Assembly (NCBI GenBank): GCA_019648995.1
Contig: BLXT01001848.1
Location: 3,197,523 to 3,261,522, forward strand
Source of the DNA: Plakobranchus ocellatus
Taxonomy: Eukaryota; Mollusca; Gastropoda; Plakobranchidae
Direction: 5' to 3'
Length of the DNA: 64,000 nucleotides
In this document: positions 45,900-59,061 of the stretch, one piece after another
Position numbering within the stretch: position 1 is the first letter of the stretch
Layout of the letters: the number at the start of each line of letters is the position of its first letter
Notes under the pieces: model-generated
Database searches by the model: none
Told to the model about the DNA's origin: nothing
Seen by the model: only the letters and a program-made list of their open reading frames with translations
Position numbers and translations under genes: made by a program

Positions 45900-46104
45900 C
45901 TGCAAAAGTTGGTGGATAGAGGGAAATACAATTAACAGTCCTCTTAGAGTAAAACTTGTTATCTCCTTCTAGAAGAAGAGTTCGCAATAGATTTGAAATA
46001 TTTTGAAAAAAGCGCAAAGATCATTTCAATCTATATCAGATTGTACAAGAAACAGGGTTCACATAAATTTATACTTTTTTCTTTACTATCAGCCTTATTG
46101 CATA

Positions 46105-46320
46105 TAAGCAGAGGCGTCAGTGGCACATTAGATAGAGAACCGATCCTGAGACTTGCAGGGACCATTCTCTTGTGTGTTTGAGTCCTGGCACAGGCACCCT
46201 GGCCTGACGATAGGCCTGAAAGACTAAGATTGCCTTGTTGTGGATAGGCTATGTATACAAAAGCTAAAGCAATTGCATATGAGCAATTGCCAAAAAGGTG
46301 GACCCCATAATTGTTCAACC
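46105..46320 (+). mobile_element. tRNA-derived SINE
   Basis: The head reads GGCGTCAGTGGCACATTAGA. TGGCACATTAGATAGAG is A-box-like, and TGTTTGAGTCCTGGC about 60 bp later is B-box-like. The body contains GCAATTGCATATGAGCAATT and ends GGTGGACCCCATAATTG. The body differs from the SINE at 27893-28126, so this is a second family. Confidence 0.65.
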
Positions 46321-47097
46321 TTTTGCATTATGCTTTGAATAAAAGAATCACTGGTAACCAACTGCATAAGTTCAAATAACTACCAGAAGGGTAGAATTCA
46401 TGAAAGTTAGATATAACAGTAGTTCCAGGTGAAAAAAGTAGGCGTGTATCTCTTTACTTTGTGAAGAATGAACTTAAAGTATTGGTGGATGACCACTTTA
46501 TATGTGATTTTGTTATCATAGTTACATTTGAAAGTTGTTCAGTTGATTTACACAGCACAGATGTATACAAAACTGACTTTTAAAAAAACGGTACTTTTGT
46601 GACCATTACACTCAGTTGCACAAGATTTATGCATTGATGAGTTTCATTTTTTCAATTATGGTGGTTCAGAAATCTTTTAAACATACCAATGATATCAATC
46701 TACATTTTGGCAAACCCCAATATTCATGAAAAGAGAGATACTGCTCTTCATTTAGCTATGGCAGTATACTGTGCAACACAACATGCATAGTTACCCATAA
46801 TCAAAAGAAAAACTAACCCACAGCAGAAAAACAAGAGATGTTCAAAGTAGAGAAATTTCAATTCACAAAGATAAACTACAAATATCATAACGTTAGTCCT
46901 CTTTTGATTATACAAATCTGCCCTCCTTCAAAAAAATAAATAAATAAATAAAAAATTATTATTAAGAAAAAAAAAACTAAAAAAGCACAAAACGTGAATG
47001 TTGGAGGAAGGGTTTCACTTATAACTCTACAGTAATCAGAATAAAAATCTGCTCTTTTGCATTGCCCTGCATCAGAAGACTTTTTTTTTTTTTTTTT

Positions 47098-47124
47098 NNN
47101 NNNNNNNNNNNNNNNNNNNNNNNN
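47098..47124. other. Assembly gap (27 N) in a poly-T run
   Basis: N bases are flanked by T-runs on both sides. Confidence 0.99.
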
Positions 47125-49000
47125 TTTTTTTTTATTTTTTCATTAAGACTGCCATGGGACATGAGCTACAATCTTATGAGTAACTCAAGATTTTAAAAGT
47201 GACATGTGATAAAAGCTAAAACTATAAATTCTTTCAAAGCGTATAGATCTAAGTTAAATTGGTACCTAAAAGTCAAACTGACTTTGAAGTCCCAAAACAA
47301 AAAGAAAATTATCCCATTGGAAAGAGCTCTCTCTCCTGAAAAAAATGATTCCAAAATCATGTTTCTGTGGTAAATAAGATATTTGTCAATTTATAAATAT
47401 TGCTAAACAGCGGTATGTTTTAGTACTTTGTCAAAAACACTAAATTCCATTTTTGAAACCAGCTAACACGAAGACCAATTGCTCTAAATCTCTCAAAAGC
47501 TCAGTTACCAATATAGGCATTAAGCTCAATTTTTTCCCTGGGATTTAAAATTATTTAAAGATGTTGTTCCATTCGAAAAGCGCCTTTTCTGAAAATATCT
47601 TTCCAAGGCTAAAAACAATTAGTAAAAGCATAAAAACTTAAATCCTTAACATAAAAAAAAATTCTAAAAGTATAAATTTATTTATAGATGTGAAAGTTTT
47701 GTTCATCAATGAGTGGATAAAAGTCTACACTACATCACCCATTCAAGTTGATCCTCGGCTTCACTCATTAGTGATTACACTATAGGTTCAGGGTAAGACT
47801 GAAATCAGCCAGGAAACAACAAAGTCCTCGTTTTCTTTTATGGGTTACATTCATACTGTGACAACTATGTAAATAATTTCTTGTGTATTAAAAAGGAAAT
47901 ATAATGTCCTTTCGAACCAGCTAATTTTATCGTCAGCATTTCGATAAAATATGCTCTATTTTGGCTTTTCTCTCTTATAATTTTTTGCCGACAGATTAGG
48001 ACTAAAAATATATACGAGATTAACCGCCATACACTATCATGTATTCGACAGCTTAGATTTTACAGCTCTGTGAGTAACATCAGTACAACACTTTTGTGAG
48101 GCTGACAAATTTTCGTCACTGTAAATTTTGAAACAGTCACTTTTTTTCTTGCCTGCCACTCTTTTTTCCAACTTGATATATAAGTAACTGGAAGAGAAAA
48201 TTGCAGAGGGCTTTTGATAAACTTTATTGTGTTGTAAATTTTGAAAGATTCTGTTGAGATTTAACTTGTGGAAAGAATGGCTACTTTACTTCGAAATTTA
48301 GGCTTCTGAATCTGATCCGAGCTCGCCAGGCTGGTTTTGGGTGCCTATTGAGAGTCAGCTACAGATATTCATCTGATCTAACTGTGTAAAAGAGTTAGAA
48401 ACATTTATTCAGAGCAGTATGAAAGTGCTAGTTCTGTACAAAAGGGAACTAACATGAAATATCTCTGATGAAGGAATTGCATATAGACTAGATTTAAAGT
48501 TCAGAGGCTGCCTCCCTGTTTGCTCTCACTTACTTGTTGAATTTATCATTCCCTCTTTTTCGTTTTTATTATTCTACAAAATACAACTAAAATTAAATTG
48601 TTACCACAGACAATTTTGGATTTTGGATGTTGGTGTGATCATAAAGAAATCTTTTTAAAGCGTGAAACATAAAAGGATTCAGAATCACATTACTTCCTTT
48701 AAAAAAAAAAACTCTGTATTAAAAAAAAAAGACAAGTGAAAATGAATGCTTTCAAATTTTTCAAATTTCTCCATCTAGTCTAGAGCTAAAGCTGGATTAA
48801 GATCTTCCTCTGCACCAACCCTAGATCTAGATCTCTAGATTAAGCTTACGACTGTTTTTAAAAAACAGATAAGGCGGAACTTGATTTCGAATTGGACACA
48901 CATTGGTACAGTGAGTACAAACTAATGACAATACATGGATTTGAGTCCTACTTGTACATTTATTATTGCTCTCCTTTGCTGATTTAAAACAACCACTTAC

Positions 49001-49099
49001 AGCGGACGTGTCTGTACTACTATTCACAGCAGGATTGTCAGTTCCACCCTCAGATTGTCCTTGGATAATGTGTTGAAGTTGACGCTCAAAGCTTTGCAT
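49001..49099 (-). CDS. TRAF: TRAF adaptor exon (coiled coil)
   Basis: A 99-bp exon, phase 0. Acceptor GCTTATCACGCAG, donor GTCCGCT|GTAAGT (near consensus). It encodes MQSFERQLQHIIQGQSEGG then TDNPAVNSSTDTSA: a helix followed by a polar Ser/Thr-rich linker. Joined to the upstream exon it gives RKVEKK-MQSFERQLQHII, an unbroken heptad pattern. Assigned from phase, splice sites and continuity. Short exons of this type are easily missed by gene finders. Confidence 0.82.
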
Positions 49100-49759
49100 C
49101 TGCGTGATAAGCAATAATAGGTTTGAGTTGGGACATAATATATATATCCATGAGTATATAATCCAGAGATTATAGCGTGTAGAGGTCCTATCTGCTGAGA
49201 ACCAATCTGGCCTTAGTGCTGGACACTGCGTACAATGGCAATGTGCCAAACAGTGGCCCTAAATAGTCTCCATGTCTGATAATATATTGGCTTCAATAAC
49301 TTAACAATCCAATCACTTAGACTATGGTACATGCATTGGAAGAGTTGATGGAGCCAATTTTTGGTTTTGTCAGACACCCTACAAGCCCAGGACAACGGGC
49401 CTCTGGCTCATGGCTGCACTTTCTTTGCCTAATTGCTTTTCCCCACACAGCATATGTGGGAAAGCTGACAAGGTACATTGCCCTAAAAGAAGGTCTGCTA
49501 AGCTGCCAGGGGCCAACTGAACACCTAGTCCAAGGGTAGGAGGAGTGTGGGAGGGGTGCCCAATTGTTGCAACATTATACACTTATAACCTGTACAGCAT
49601 ATTGGAATGAATCTTGATAAAGAATATTAGATATTCACTTAGATTAGATTAGACTTCAAAAAGTCATGCATAAATAAACCAGTGACTACATATAGGGTTC
49701 TAAATGTCAAGCCATCTTTCTATGATTTCAATTAAGCTTGTAAGTACCTAGGTAGATGA
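49100..49759. other. TRAF intron 1, nearest the exon
   Basis: Nothing recognised. Confidence 0.35.
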
Positions 49760-50364
49760 TATCATCATCATCAGATACCTTGTCTGGAACAGACATTGGC
49801 GATCATGTTCCTCCACTCATACTTATTCTCAGTTAACTTTATAAAGTTGTTATTGCTACCCTTGCCTATTTGCCAATGAGTAATGATTTTCAATAGAAGT
49901 TCCTCTCTGTCTACCTCAACTGCGTTTGCCTTCAATCTTTCCAGTGATTGCTAAGTGTTCTAAACCCTTATATCGGCAAATATGGCCTAAAAACTGTAGT
50001 TGCCTCTGTTTAATGGTTTTAATTAGTGATCGCTCAAGATTAGCCTCTTTCAGTATCAATTCATTTGACTTTTTTCTGTCCATGATATCCTCATCATTCT
50101 TCTTATGAACCACATCTCTACTGCTTCTATTTTTTTCTCTATTTCTTTGTTTAATGTCCAACACTCACTACCATCCAAAAGTATTGACCATATATATGTT
50201 TTAATTACCCTTATTTTGGTTTTCAAACTTGTTTCTTTTTGCCAGTATTGGTTTCATATTTTGGAATGTATCTTTGGCCATGGCTATTTTTTTTACTTAT
50301 TTCACTTGTGCATCTGCCATTTGATATTATCAGGTAACCTAGATGTTTGAATTTCTTGGTAGAT
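49760..50364 (-). mobile_element. RTE-clade LINE, 3' fragment
   Basis: The minus strand encodes the C-terminal RT region: SNELILKEANLERSLIKTIK, then RQLQFLGHICRYKGLEHLAI and TGKIEGK. A (TGA)n-type 3' tail lies at 49760-49773, as is usual for RTE elements. It matches 52850-53440 closely. Truncated at its 5' side near 50364. Confidence 0.88.
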
Positions 50365-52327
50365 ATATACAAAAGTTTAATACAAAAAAAAAAAAAAAAG
50401 AAACAATGAAACAACACACAGTATTAAGAAAAAAATTTCTGTGTGCATGTATGTATATGTGCATGTGTGTATACTCAAAATTACTCTTTCTAAAAGATTT
50501 GGACCTTTTCTGGATTTAGCAGAAGGTAGATCAAGAAGATTTCTTTAGAGGAGAACCACTATTTAATATTGTATAACACTCTAACAGTCCTTCCCATTGA
50601 CCTTCATTTCACCTTAAAGTCACCTCAGGGAGGATATAAATTTATTTCAGATTTATTTAAAGCAGTGGTGATATTGACAAAAGTCAAAGAGGAGGAAAAT
50701 TTTCAGATGTGTCAACTCAAACAATAAGATCAATAAAACATCAATATTTAACACTATCAAGCTGATATCACTATTGTATTTGACACAAGTACTAGAAGTA
50801 ATACTAGAAGTAAAAGCTGTAGTAGATGTAGCACATGCTTGTTTCTTAAGCGGAGGAAAAAGTGAAAACTGGCTTTTTCATGAACTGAGCACCTAAAGCG
50901 TAGTTTAATTTTTGTGTGTTCTATGTGACCAACATGCTTCACAGACTTAACATGATCCAAAAGGGCAACTTTTCCCTTACTATAGTTAATGAAGTCATTA
51001 CTATAGGTACAAAACGCTTTTCCACAGATGTCAACTTTAGAACCACTGTCACACAGCCTAACATTAATATCACCAAGTTCCTTCAAATCTATTTTATGGA
51101 CGCAGCAGGCCATTCACTTCTAAATTTGGCCTTCTCACTCATATCAATTTCTTTTCCAAGACCAAATCATTATTACTTAGAATCCACATCTTGAAATCTG
51201 TATTCATAAGAAAAATATCTTGAAATGAAGGATATTCATTTGCCAAGTAAAATCCACAAGGAGAGAAGGAACAAAGGTGGAAGAAGCATCACTTATCAAA
51301 TCAAGCGCTTATTGGAATCATACCTGCACCTGATTAATAGTAAATCAAGATACCATATTCACTTATTTATCTGTCTATAAAAATAATAATTATCTTGATT
51401 GCTTTCAGATATCGCTATCCCAATACCAATACTATTCTACACACATGCATACAGAGCTTGAAGAGTCAAAACAATCAATTGGATGTTTTTAATTTAACCC
51501 GGCTCCGCAGATTGGATGACGGCTTTGCAGATTAAAACTGTGAGATAATCAGATTTTCCACATTGTCACTGCACAGATTATTTTTTCTGTAACTCTATTT
51601 AGAGGAGAGGACGAAAATCCTCGGAAAATTAATTTGATCTCAATCTGTATCAAGGCCCTAATCATCTCTAGATTCTACTGTAAAGCCTACAATATTGATT
51701 CAGACTTCTAGATTTCTATCTGGATAATTCTAATTCTATCTACATTTTTTATGCAATGTGTATCTCAATTTTATCCATAATTTTCATTGAGATTATTTTA
51801 AAAGGTAAGTATTGCAGCACATTCCTNNCCCCCCCCCCCCCCAAAAAAAAAAAAAATAAAGGATACAGGTAGATAAAGCATTGAGAAATCAAATTCTAGA
51901 TCTCAATAAATCTACATCTCTGCCGTATTATTTCTCAAATTCAGAATCAGATTTTAAATTCTCTATGTAGTTTTATACAAAAAATACTGTGTTAAAATTC
52001 CCCCAAGTCATTACATTTTTTTTCAAATTAAACGATCCAAATAACACTGTGTTAAATTCCACTTGGTTATTTAGAATTTCCTAGAAGATATTTATTACCG
52101 GCAAACTTTACATCATGTTTCTCTGAAATAACATCTCAACTGGCTCATGAATTTTTTTTAGAGCACAATCCTTCTATCTTTCTATCAAATGTGGTAAAAA
52201 GAATACAAAATGGGCAACAATGAAAGTGATTTTATAAATCTATCTCTTTGGTGAGCTCTGGAAATTTACGTACGCTAATCACGATCTAAGGAAATACATT
52301 CCTTTATTTAATGAACAGGCAACAATC

Positions 52328-52329
<2 letters not shown>
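50365..52329. other. TRAF intron 1, unassigned part
   Basis: AT-rich, with an A-run at 50383-50400 and two N at 51827-51828 next to a C-run. No element recognised. Confidence 0.4.

Positions 52330-52385
<56 letters not shown>
52330..52385. repeat. (AT)n microsatellite
   Basis: About 28 AT units. Confidence 0.97.
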
Positions 52386-52389
<4 letters not shown>

Positions 52390-52978
52390 AGATTTTTTTT
52401 TTTTATTTCGTTGATGAGCTTTTAGCATTTGAGTACTAAAACATTGTGAAAATTTTCATATATTCTAGATCTTGAGGAACCCTAACCCCTCAGTGTTGTT
52501 TCAAGTGTGATTGTACTGCCTTATAAAAAGGTAAAATTTCAATTTTTCTTTTTAACTTACTACTCTGTGAGTTGTCGAAAGTCAGATATAAAAATCTTGA
52601 AAAATAATTTTTTAATTGACGTCATTGTCAATTTGATCCAATAGATTCCAAATATCTAGATTTTGATTTGCGTAATTTCAAATCTGAATTTGAAATAAAA
52701 TATTTTGGCAAATTTGCAATGCCTAGAAAAAAGAGAGCCTTTGAGCATTATGTTTCAACACTGCATATTAAGAAGTAAAGAAGTGAATGTGGATCTAGGT
52801 CTATATTTGTCCAATCATGTAGCAATGGAATTCAAATACACTTTAAACTCATCATCATCATCAGGTACCTTGTCTGGAAAAGACATTGGCGATCATGTTC
52901 CTCCACTCATACCTATTCTCAGTTAACCTTATGAAGTAGTTATTGCTACCCTTGCCTATTGCCCATGACTTAAGTTTT

Positions 52979-53752
52979 TCAATAAAAGTTATTCTGTCTA
53001 TCTCTACCGCGTTTGCCTTCAATCTTTCCAGTGATTGCTAAGTGTTCTAAACCCTTATGTCGGCAAACATGGCCTAAAAACTGTAGTTGCCTCTGTTTAA
53101 TGGTTTTAATTAGTGATCGCTCAAGATTAGCCTCTTTCAGTATCAATTCATTTGACATTTTTTCTGTCCATGATATCATCATCATTCTTCTGATGAACCA
53201 TTTCTCTACTGCTTCTATTTTTTTTTCTATTTCTTTATTTATTGTCCAACACTCACTACCATACAAAAGTATGCCATACATATGTTTTAATTACCCTTAT
53301 TTTGGTTGTCATACTTATGTTTCTATTTGCCAGTATCAGTTTCATTTTTTGGAATGTATCTTTAGCCATGGCTATTCTTTTATTTATTTCACTTGTGCAT
53401 CTGCCATCTGATGTTATCAGATAACCTAGATATTTGAATTTTGTAACTTGTTTGATTTTTTCGCCTTTACTAACCAGATTGCACTTGGGGTTAGAGGATT
53501 TCTTTGGCATTCCGTTTGCTTCACATTCAAAGACAGGCCCATTCTTTCGCTCTCTAAAACTACAGTATCTAGAAGTTTTTGGAGTTGCTTGCCTGATTCT
53601 GCTATTAAAACTGTATCATCTGCATACCTAAGATTATTAAGATTCTCTCCATTTATTTTTGAGCCTGAAATACCATAAAGATTCCTTAAGATTATTTCAC
53701 TATATAAATTAAAAAGATCAGGAGGCATTACACATCCCTGCCTCACACACAC
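52979..53752 (-). pseudogene. RTE reverse transcriptase, C-terminal half
   Basis: Three overlapping frames: VRQGCVMPPDLFNLYSEII, then YADDTVLIAESGKQL (catalytic YADD intact), ERMGLSLNVKQTE, TKFKYLGYLITSDGRCTSEI, and WTEKMSNELILKEANLERSL. Two or so frameshifts separate them. It continues the RT begun at 59061-57860 on the other side of the inserted element. Confidence 0.9.
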
Positions 53753-55864
53753 CTCTTTTCTGGCATCGCAGTTTAACGCGGCGGCATTGGCAAATTTGCG
53801 GCCACATTTTCTTACTTTCCCCCACTTTTTTCCGCATTTTTTCTCAATTCTCTACGCAATTTTTACATCGATCAAACTCAGATTTTAAAAGGTTTTTAAA
53901 AATAATTGCTTCATTTCCCGACATACTGGCTTTGCCAAGCTGGCACTTTTTGCTCTAAAGACCGGATATGATCATCCTTCAGCAGCACCAAAGCCTAGAT
54001 TTTCATTGAAAATTCCTCTATCAATAAAGATATATTCTTTGTGCACACATAAGGCTTTGTTTGGTTTCAGTCTGTTGATTGCTACTATTTTTTATTTTTA
54101 TTTTATTAATTTAACCTCTGCAATTATGTGCCGCTCTACAGCCGCGAGCAAGAAAGGTCAACCCTCCCTCCCCGTCTGACCGGTTTTCTTTAGCGACATG
54201 CTTTGAGCTGGCCCATTTTCAGTTCGGTTGAAAGCTCAAGAAATGAAGCTTTCTTTTTTCATATGCCTTTCATTTGGTTCATTTGGGTATAGGGTTCTGC
54301 GATTCCCTTTTTTTTCTATTTCTCCTAGAAATCAGAAGATTTTGTTGGAAAAAAAAAGCTAAACTTATGATCTTAAAAAAGCCCATCCATTATCTATTAT
54401 CAGAATTGAAATTAATCAGTCTCGGTTTCCGGCGAGATAGACATTACTACATTTTTCTGTCTGAACACTAGCTCAGCGAATCAGTGATTTAGCTTATCTT
54501 TTCAAAATCAGCTTTAAAAAAAAATCAGAGCCTCCTGCATTTAGAAACATGATTGTATTAGAGCGCAGGATCTGTTTTTTTTTTATTGCTTAATTTAATG
54601 CGTTGCAACAGTATTATTGAAAATGGAACTAGTCGGCCTAGCAAGCAACCGTAGGTCTAAGCTCAAAACTTGAATAATCTAATCATACATTATGGAAAAA
54701 CTTAATAGTGATAGGCAATCAAAATTGATGAATCAATCTGACAATTATAGATCTAAATTTGTATAGCTGTCAATTTTCTATCTCGTCTGATATAGATCTA
54801 ATAGAAACACCCCAGTAGACTTGACCGTGTAACAGTTAGTAATGGCTAGCGTCACTATTCAAGTTCAGGAAAAAAGCTAAAAATAATATTGTGCAACAAG
54901 GCAATAGGCTATTTTTTGTTTAATCCAGTCGTGTTTGATTGTCTACTTCTCTTTGGCCTAGGCCAGGTCTGAGCGGAATGCTAGGATCTTATTATTTATT
55001 TGAAAATTGACGTTTTGGGCTTGCAGAAAGAAAATGGATGGATTTAAAATGCTGTAACGTTTTTATAACTTAACTTTATACGAGAAAGTAGTTAATATGA
55101 ATAGTTCATCTTAATTGACGGATTTGTATCGGGTAGCTAGAAATCTAAACACCCAAAGCGGAAAGGAGGGGTCACTTAAACAGTCTGCCAACTTTTAGTG
55201 TTCAAATGAAAGTTAAAAAGCTTTAAAGAATATTTCAAGCGAAAGTTTATCTTTCTCATCGTTTTTTTATATTTGTGTATTTTTTAGGCTTTAATTTTTT
55301 GTTAAAAATTGGTCATGTGCCCTTGTTAAACGCTTTACGTTTTAACTAGCAGTTTAACTTGGTCTCTTGGGGGAAATGGTGGTCAAGCCTTTTTTAACTC
55401 TATGTAAACACAGATAATGGGATGTAGGCTATGATTAGAAATGGTTACTTACAAGCTATGATATTTTAAAAACGTTTTTTTTTTCAGTGTTTTAGATTTA
55501 AAATTGTTTTTGACATTGGTTAATTGTGCAAGTATTGACTATGCCGTTAAAGCAAAAAAGATTGGTTTCTAATGAGTGAATTTATAATATTAATATGATC
55601 GAAGCTTATCACCTTTGAACTGTCAGTAGGCCTAATTGTTTGCATGAAGAAAAAAAAAACAAAGAATAAAACTCAGCCTAACCTTTCCAACTGATATTGT
55701 GTAGATCTAATTCAAATTTATTGTCAAAGCAATATAACTAAAACTTGTCTTTTGTGGACCAATAAACAACATCATTTTCATACATGAGGCTTTGAATGAG
55801 ATTGGCTTGTTCTTTTTTCTCATTTGAGGGAGAGAGCAGAAGATTTTGTGATCATGTGATAATA

Positions 55865-57236
55865 CGAGGGACGTCCGAAAAGAAACAGGAAAAGGGGCAT
55901 TATTCTTGAACCAATCCATATTTTTTAATTCTGTAAACCGGAAACACCAGTACAACAAATTAACTTTCACGGTGTGCAGTTTCAGCACTATTGAACACTA
56001 CTGGTTCCAATATGGCTACCCCCATCAAAGAGTGGTCAAAGCTGAAGGTCAGAGCTGTTGTGCGTTTTTTGTTTTCGAAAGGTACAAAATCTTCTGAAAT
56101 TCACAAACAAATAGCAGAAACATATGGTGAGGGAGCTATGTCAAGATCTAGAGTGTATCAATGGTGTACTTGGTTTGGGGAGGGCCGAACCAGTCTAGGT
56201 GATGAGCCAAAGTCTGGTCGCCCGAAAATATCGACCAACGAGGAGAACACAACTCGTGTTGACGAACTCATTAGATGTGACAGGAGGATGAAGATACGCG
56301 AAATTGCTTTGAAACTCGAAATTCCAAAGAGTACAGTTCATGAAATAGTCCATGACACTTTGGGATATCGGAAGGTGTCTGCAAGATGGGTTCCAAAAAT
56401 GTTAACGGAGGATCACAAGCTTCAAAGGGTTGAAATGTCGCAACGCCTTCTGCAGCAATGCCAACAAGACAATGGAGATGAGGATACGACGCATATTGGT
56501 GTAGGGCCTGGTGGAGACTTTCAAGCAAACAATAACCTCTTTGACAATCTGATTACTGGTGATGAAACTTGGGTCCATCTGAATACCCCAGAGACAAAGC
56601 GCGACTCCATGACTTGGTAACATCCATCCTCTCCCGTCACCAAAAAGTTCAAAGTGCAGAGGTTGGCAGCTAAAGTGATGGCTACCGTGTTCTGGGATGC
56701 GAAAGGTGTGATCCTCTTAGACATTTTGCAACAGGCTCAGTGTATCAATGCTGCCCAATACTGCAGCACTCTTGACCGCCTTAAAGAAGCAATTCGTCGC
56801 AAAAGACCTGGGCTCTTGAGAAGGAGTGTTGTGTTTCAGCACGATAATGCGACCCCTCATTCAGCAAACCTTACACAGCAATGGCTGCAGTGCTACGGTT
56901 GGGAAATTCTTCCTCATCCTGCCCACAGTTCAGACCTGGCACCCTCTGACTTTCATTTGTTTGGACCCTTGAAGCGCCATTTAGGAGGCATGGCTTTCGA
57001 GACAGAAGATGACCTCATCAGTGAATTGAGGAATTGGTTTGATAATCTTGACGTTGATTTCTTTCGAGTGGGTATCAATTCGCTGCTGTCGCGCTGGCAA
57101 AAATACATCGATCCCCACGGGGATTACGTTGAGAAGTAGTGAAAGAGTGAACTTCAATCTGTGTGAGTTTCAAATTTATCTGATCAAAACTCTTTGAGTT
57201 ATGCCCCTTTTCCTGTTTCTTTTCGGACATCCTTCG
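55865..57236 (+). mobile_element. Nearly intact mariner element
   Basis: TA on both sides (55863-55864 and 57237-57238). Inverted termini of about 37 bp: CGAGGGACGTCCGAAAAGAA on the left, CGAAGGATGTCCGAAAAGAA inward from the right. It is 1372 bp with a single transposase gene on the plus strand. It lies inside the hAT-like element, which lies inside the RTE LINE, so it is the youngest of the three. Confidence 0.95.
56012..57139 (+). pseudogene. Mariner transposase with one internal stop
   Basis: The likely start is ATG at 56012 (MATPIKEWSKLK). The N-terminal paired-like helix-turn-helix is followed by RVYQWCTWFGEGR, the linker GRPKIST, and IPKSTVHEIVHDTLGYRKV. Catalytic residues: first Asp in ITGDETWVH, second in FQHDNATPHS, third in DLAPSDFHLF, with the D34D spacing of mariners. 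The C-terminus is RWQKYIDPHGDYVEK. The frame is continuous over 375 codons except for TAA at 56618-56620, where the shorter copy reads AAA (Lys). Compared with usual mariners of about 345 residues it has about 20 extra residues before ITGDETW (a Gly/Asn-rich stretch). Confidence 0.93.
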
Positions 57237-57340
57237 TAATGACGGTGACATATTTTTTTTTTATAACGAGAACTTCAAAGTATTAATGACTTGCTCAATG
57301 AACAATAAATAATTATTAGCTGCACATGAAAATAATGATA

Positions 57341-57400
57341 ATAAATAAGGATAACAAAATCAATGCTTTTATAAATAAGGATAACAAAATCAATGCTTTT
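57341..57400. repeat. Perfect 30-bp tandem duplication
   Basis: 57341-57370 and 57371-57400 are identical, starting ATAAATAAGGATAACAAAAT. It lies inside the hAT-like element, right of the mariner. Confidence 0.95.
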
Positions 57401-57984
57401 TAACAGTAAATAGCCTAATCTCAAACAGTGTAAAAATGTAATAAATGTTTAAGAGTTGAAGCTCATGTTTAAAACTTTTACCGTATTAATGTAGGAGGAA
57501 GGTCATAAACTTAGCAATTACAATAACATCTGAAAAAAAAAGTTTTTAATCTTTGTAGGCCTATTTGCTTTTGATAATCTTTCAATTTAATGAATGTAAA
57601 TTACTTTGGAGAAGTTCATACATTACTCTTTTTTGCAATTTAAAAAAAAAATTTGTTTTAAAATTTAACGGTTTACCGGTATTCATATTACATTCACTTT
57701 GTACGCCTCAATAAATAACACAATTTTTGTTGCAATTGTATGCATTTTTTGCATGTTTGTCTTATTGTTCTTGCATTTTTTTTTTTTTGTCACTTTTTGG
57801 AAATAATTTTGGCATTTTTTGAGGTTTAAATTGGCATTTTTCCGCGATGCCAGTCTTTTGATGGGTTTGAAATCACTATGTTCTCCTTCAATTCTTACAG
57901 ATGCAGTCTGACCCCAGTATAAAAATCTAATTACTTTCAGGTCTTTCCCATCGATGTCTAATTTATCTAGCATACGTAACAGCT

Positions 57985-59061
57985 CTACATGTCAAAAGCT
58001 TTAGAATAATCAATGAAACACAGGTGGAGATCTTTTTGCATTTCTATACATCTTTCCATAAGCATTGACAGAGTGAATATTGCATTTCTAGTTCCTTTAT
58101 CAGGCATAAAGCCAAACTGTTTTGGGGATATTTCTGGTCTTATATTCTTGCGCATTCTATGCATCAAAACGTATAACAGGATTTTTGTAAAATGGCTCAT
58201 TAAACTGATTGTTCTATGAAGTTCACATTCTGTTGTTCCTGGTGTTTTAGGCATTACTATAAAAACAGATTTACAAAGATCTTCTGGAATTGTACCACTA
58301 TCGTATATTGCATTAAGAAGTTTTGTTGTCAAAACTTTTCCTAAATTATCTAATGCTTTAATTATTTGTACTGGTATATTATCTGGTCCCGTGGCTTTTC
58401 CATTTTTCATTTTCTTTATTGCTGGTTCTACCTCTTCTTTAAGGATAATTGGGCCTTCTATTTTTTTCTTTATTTTGGATGTTTTGCATTCATCATCTTT
58501 AAAAAGATCCTCAACATATTCTGACCATCTGTTTAGTATTTCCCTCTTTTCCAATAACATTGTTCCATCTTTTGATTTGATGCACCCAGGGCTACTGCAT
58601 TTGATTTTCTTACCACTGACATCCTTAATTTTAGCATGCATGAATTTGCTGTCTATATTTAGCTTTTGCTCTATTTCCTGACATTGTTGATTAATCCATT
58701 CTTCTTTCGCTGCATTGCATTTTATTTTGATGTTTTTGTTTAGGTCTTTGTATTTGGCTTCTACATTTTTTGATTTGCCCCTTTCTTCCATTAAATCTAG
58801 TATTTCTTTGTTTATCCATTTCTTATGCTCTTTTTTATCTTTTTTTGGAATGTTTTTCTCTATGGCTTCATTAAGTGAATTTTTCATTTCTGACCATAAT
58901 TCTTCTACTTCTGAGATATTTTTTAGAGTTTCATATTTGTTATGCACAGCTACAGCAATTTTGTCTTTTAGTTTTTCATCAGATTTTAGTAAGTCCATTT
59001 GGAATTTAGGATTAGCGTTTGCCTTTCTTAACTTCTTAAGTATTATTTGAAATTTACACAT
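57985..59061 (-). pseudogene. RTE endonuclease-RT linker and RT N-terminal half
   Basis: A 358-codon open frame. A Lys-rich linker (KNIPKKDKKEHKKWINKEIL) is followed by MKNGKATGPDNIPVQIIKAL, then MPKTPGTTECELHRTISLMS, QFGFMPDKGTRNAIF and LHLCFIDYSKAFDM with the RT palm Asp. This is the RTE-clade pattern (ELHRTISLMSH.TKIL). The frame continues after a shift as LDKLDIDGKDLKVIRFLYW (57973-57860) until the inserted element. Confidence 0.93.

Larger units (their letters stand above)
45900..49000. other. TRAF intron 2
   Basis: AT-rich. It holds a SINE at 46105-46320 and a gap of 27 N at 47098-47124 inside a T-run. Confidence 0.55.
53760..57853. mobile_element. hAT-like non-autonomous element (6-bp duplication) hosting a mariner
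   Basis: The termini read inward CTGGCATCGCAG (left) and CTGGCATCGCGG (right). TCTTTT flanks both sides (53754-53759 and 57854-57859), a 6-bp duplication of RTE sequence. The right end (CTGGCATCGCGGAAAA) resembles that of the hAT at 38783-39604 (CTGGCCCTGCGGAAAA). Subterminal DNA is rich in TTGCATTTTT-like motifs, as in the two hAT relics. Apart from the mariner (55865-57236) the remaining 2.7 kb shows no transposase. It is either non-autonomous or decayed. Assignment to hAT rests on termini and duplication length, not on protein. Confidence 0.72.

Noticed and set aside
53760-57853. Assigning the 4.1-kb insert to a Polinton because of its 6-bp duplication
   Set aside because: It is far too short, its ends start CTGG, and no Polinton genes are present. 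The ends match the small hAT at 38783-39604.
58013-59050. Plus-strand frames of 68-111 codons opposite the RTE RT
   Set aside because: Antisense shadows of the RTE coding sequence.
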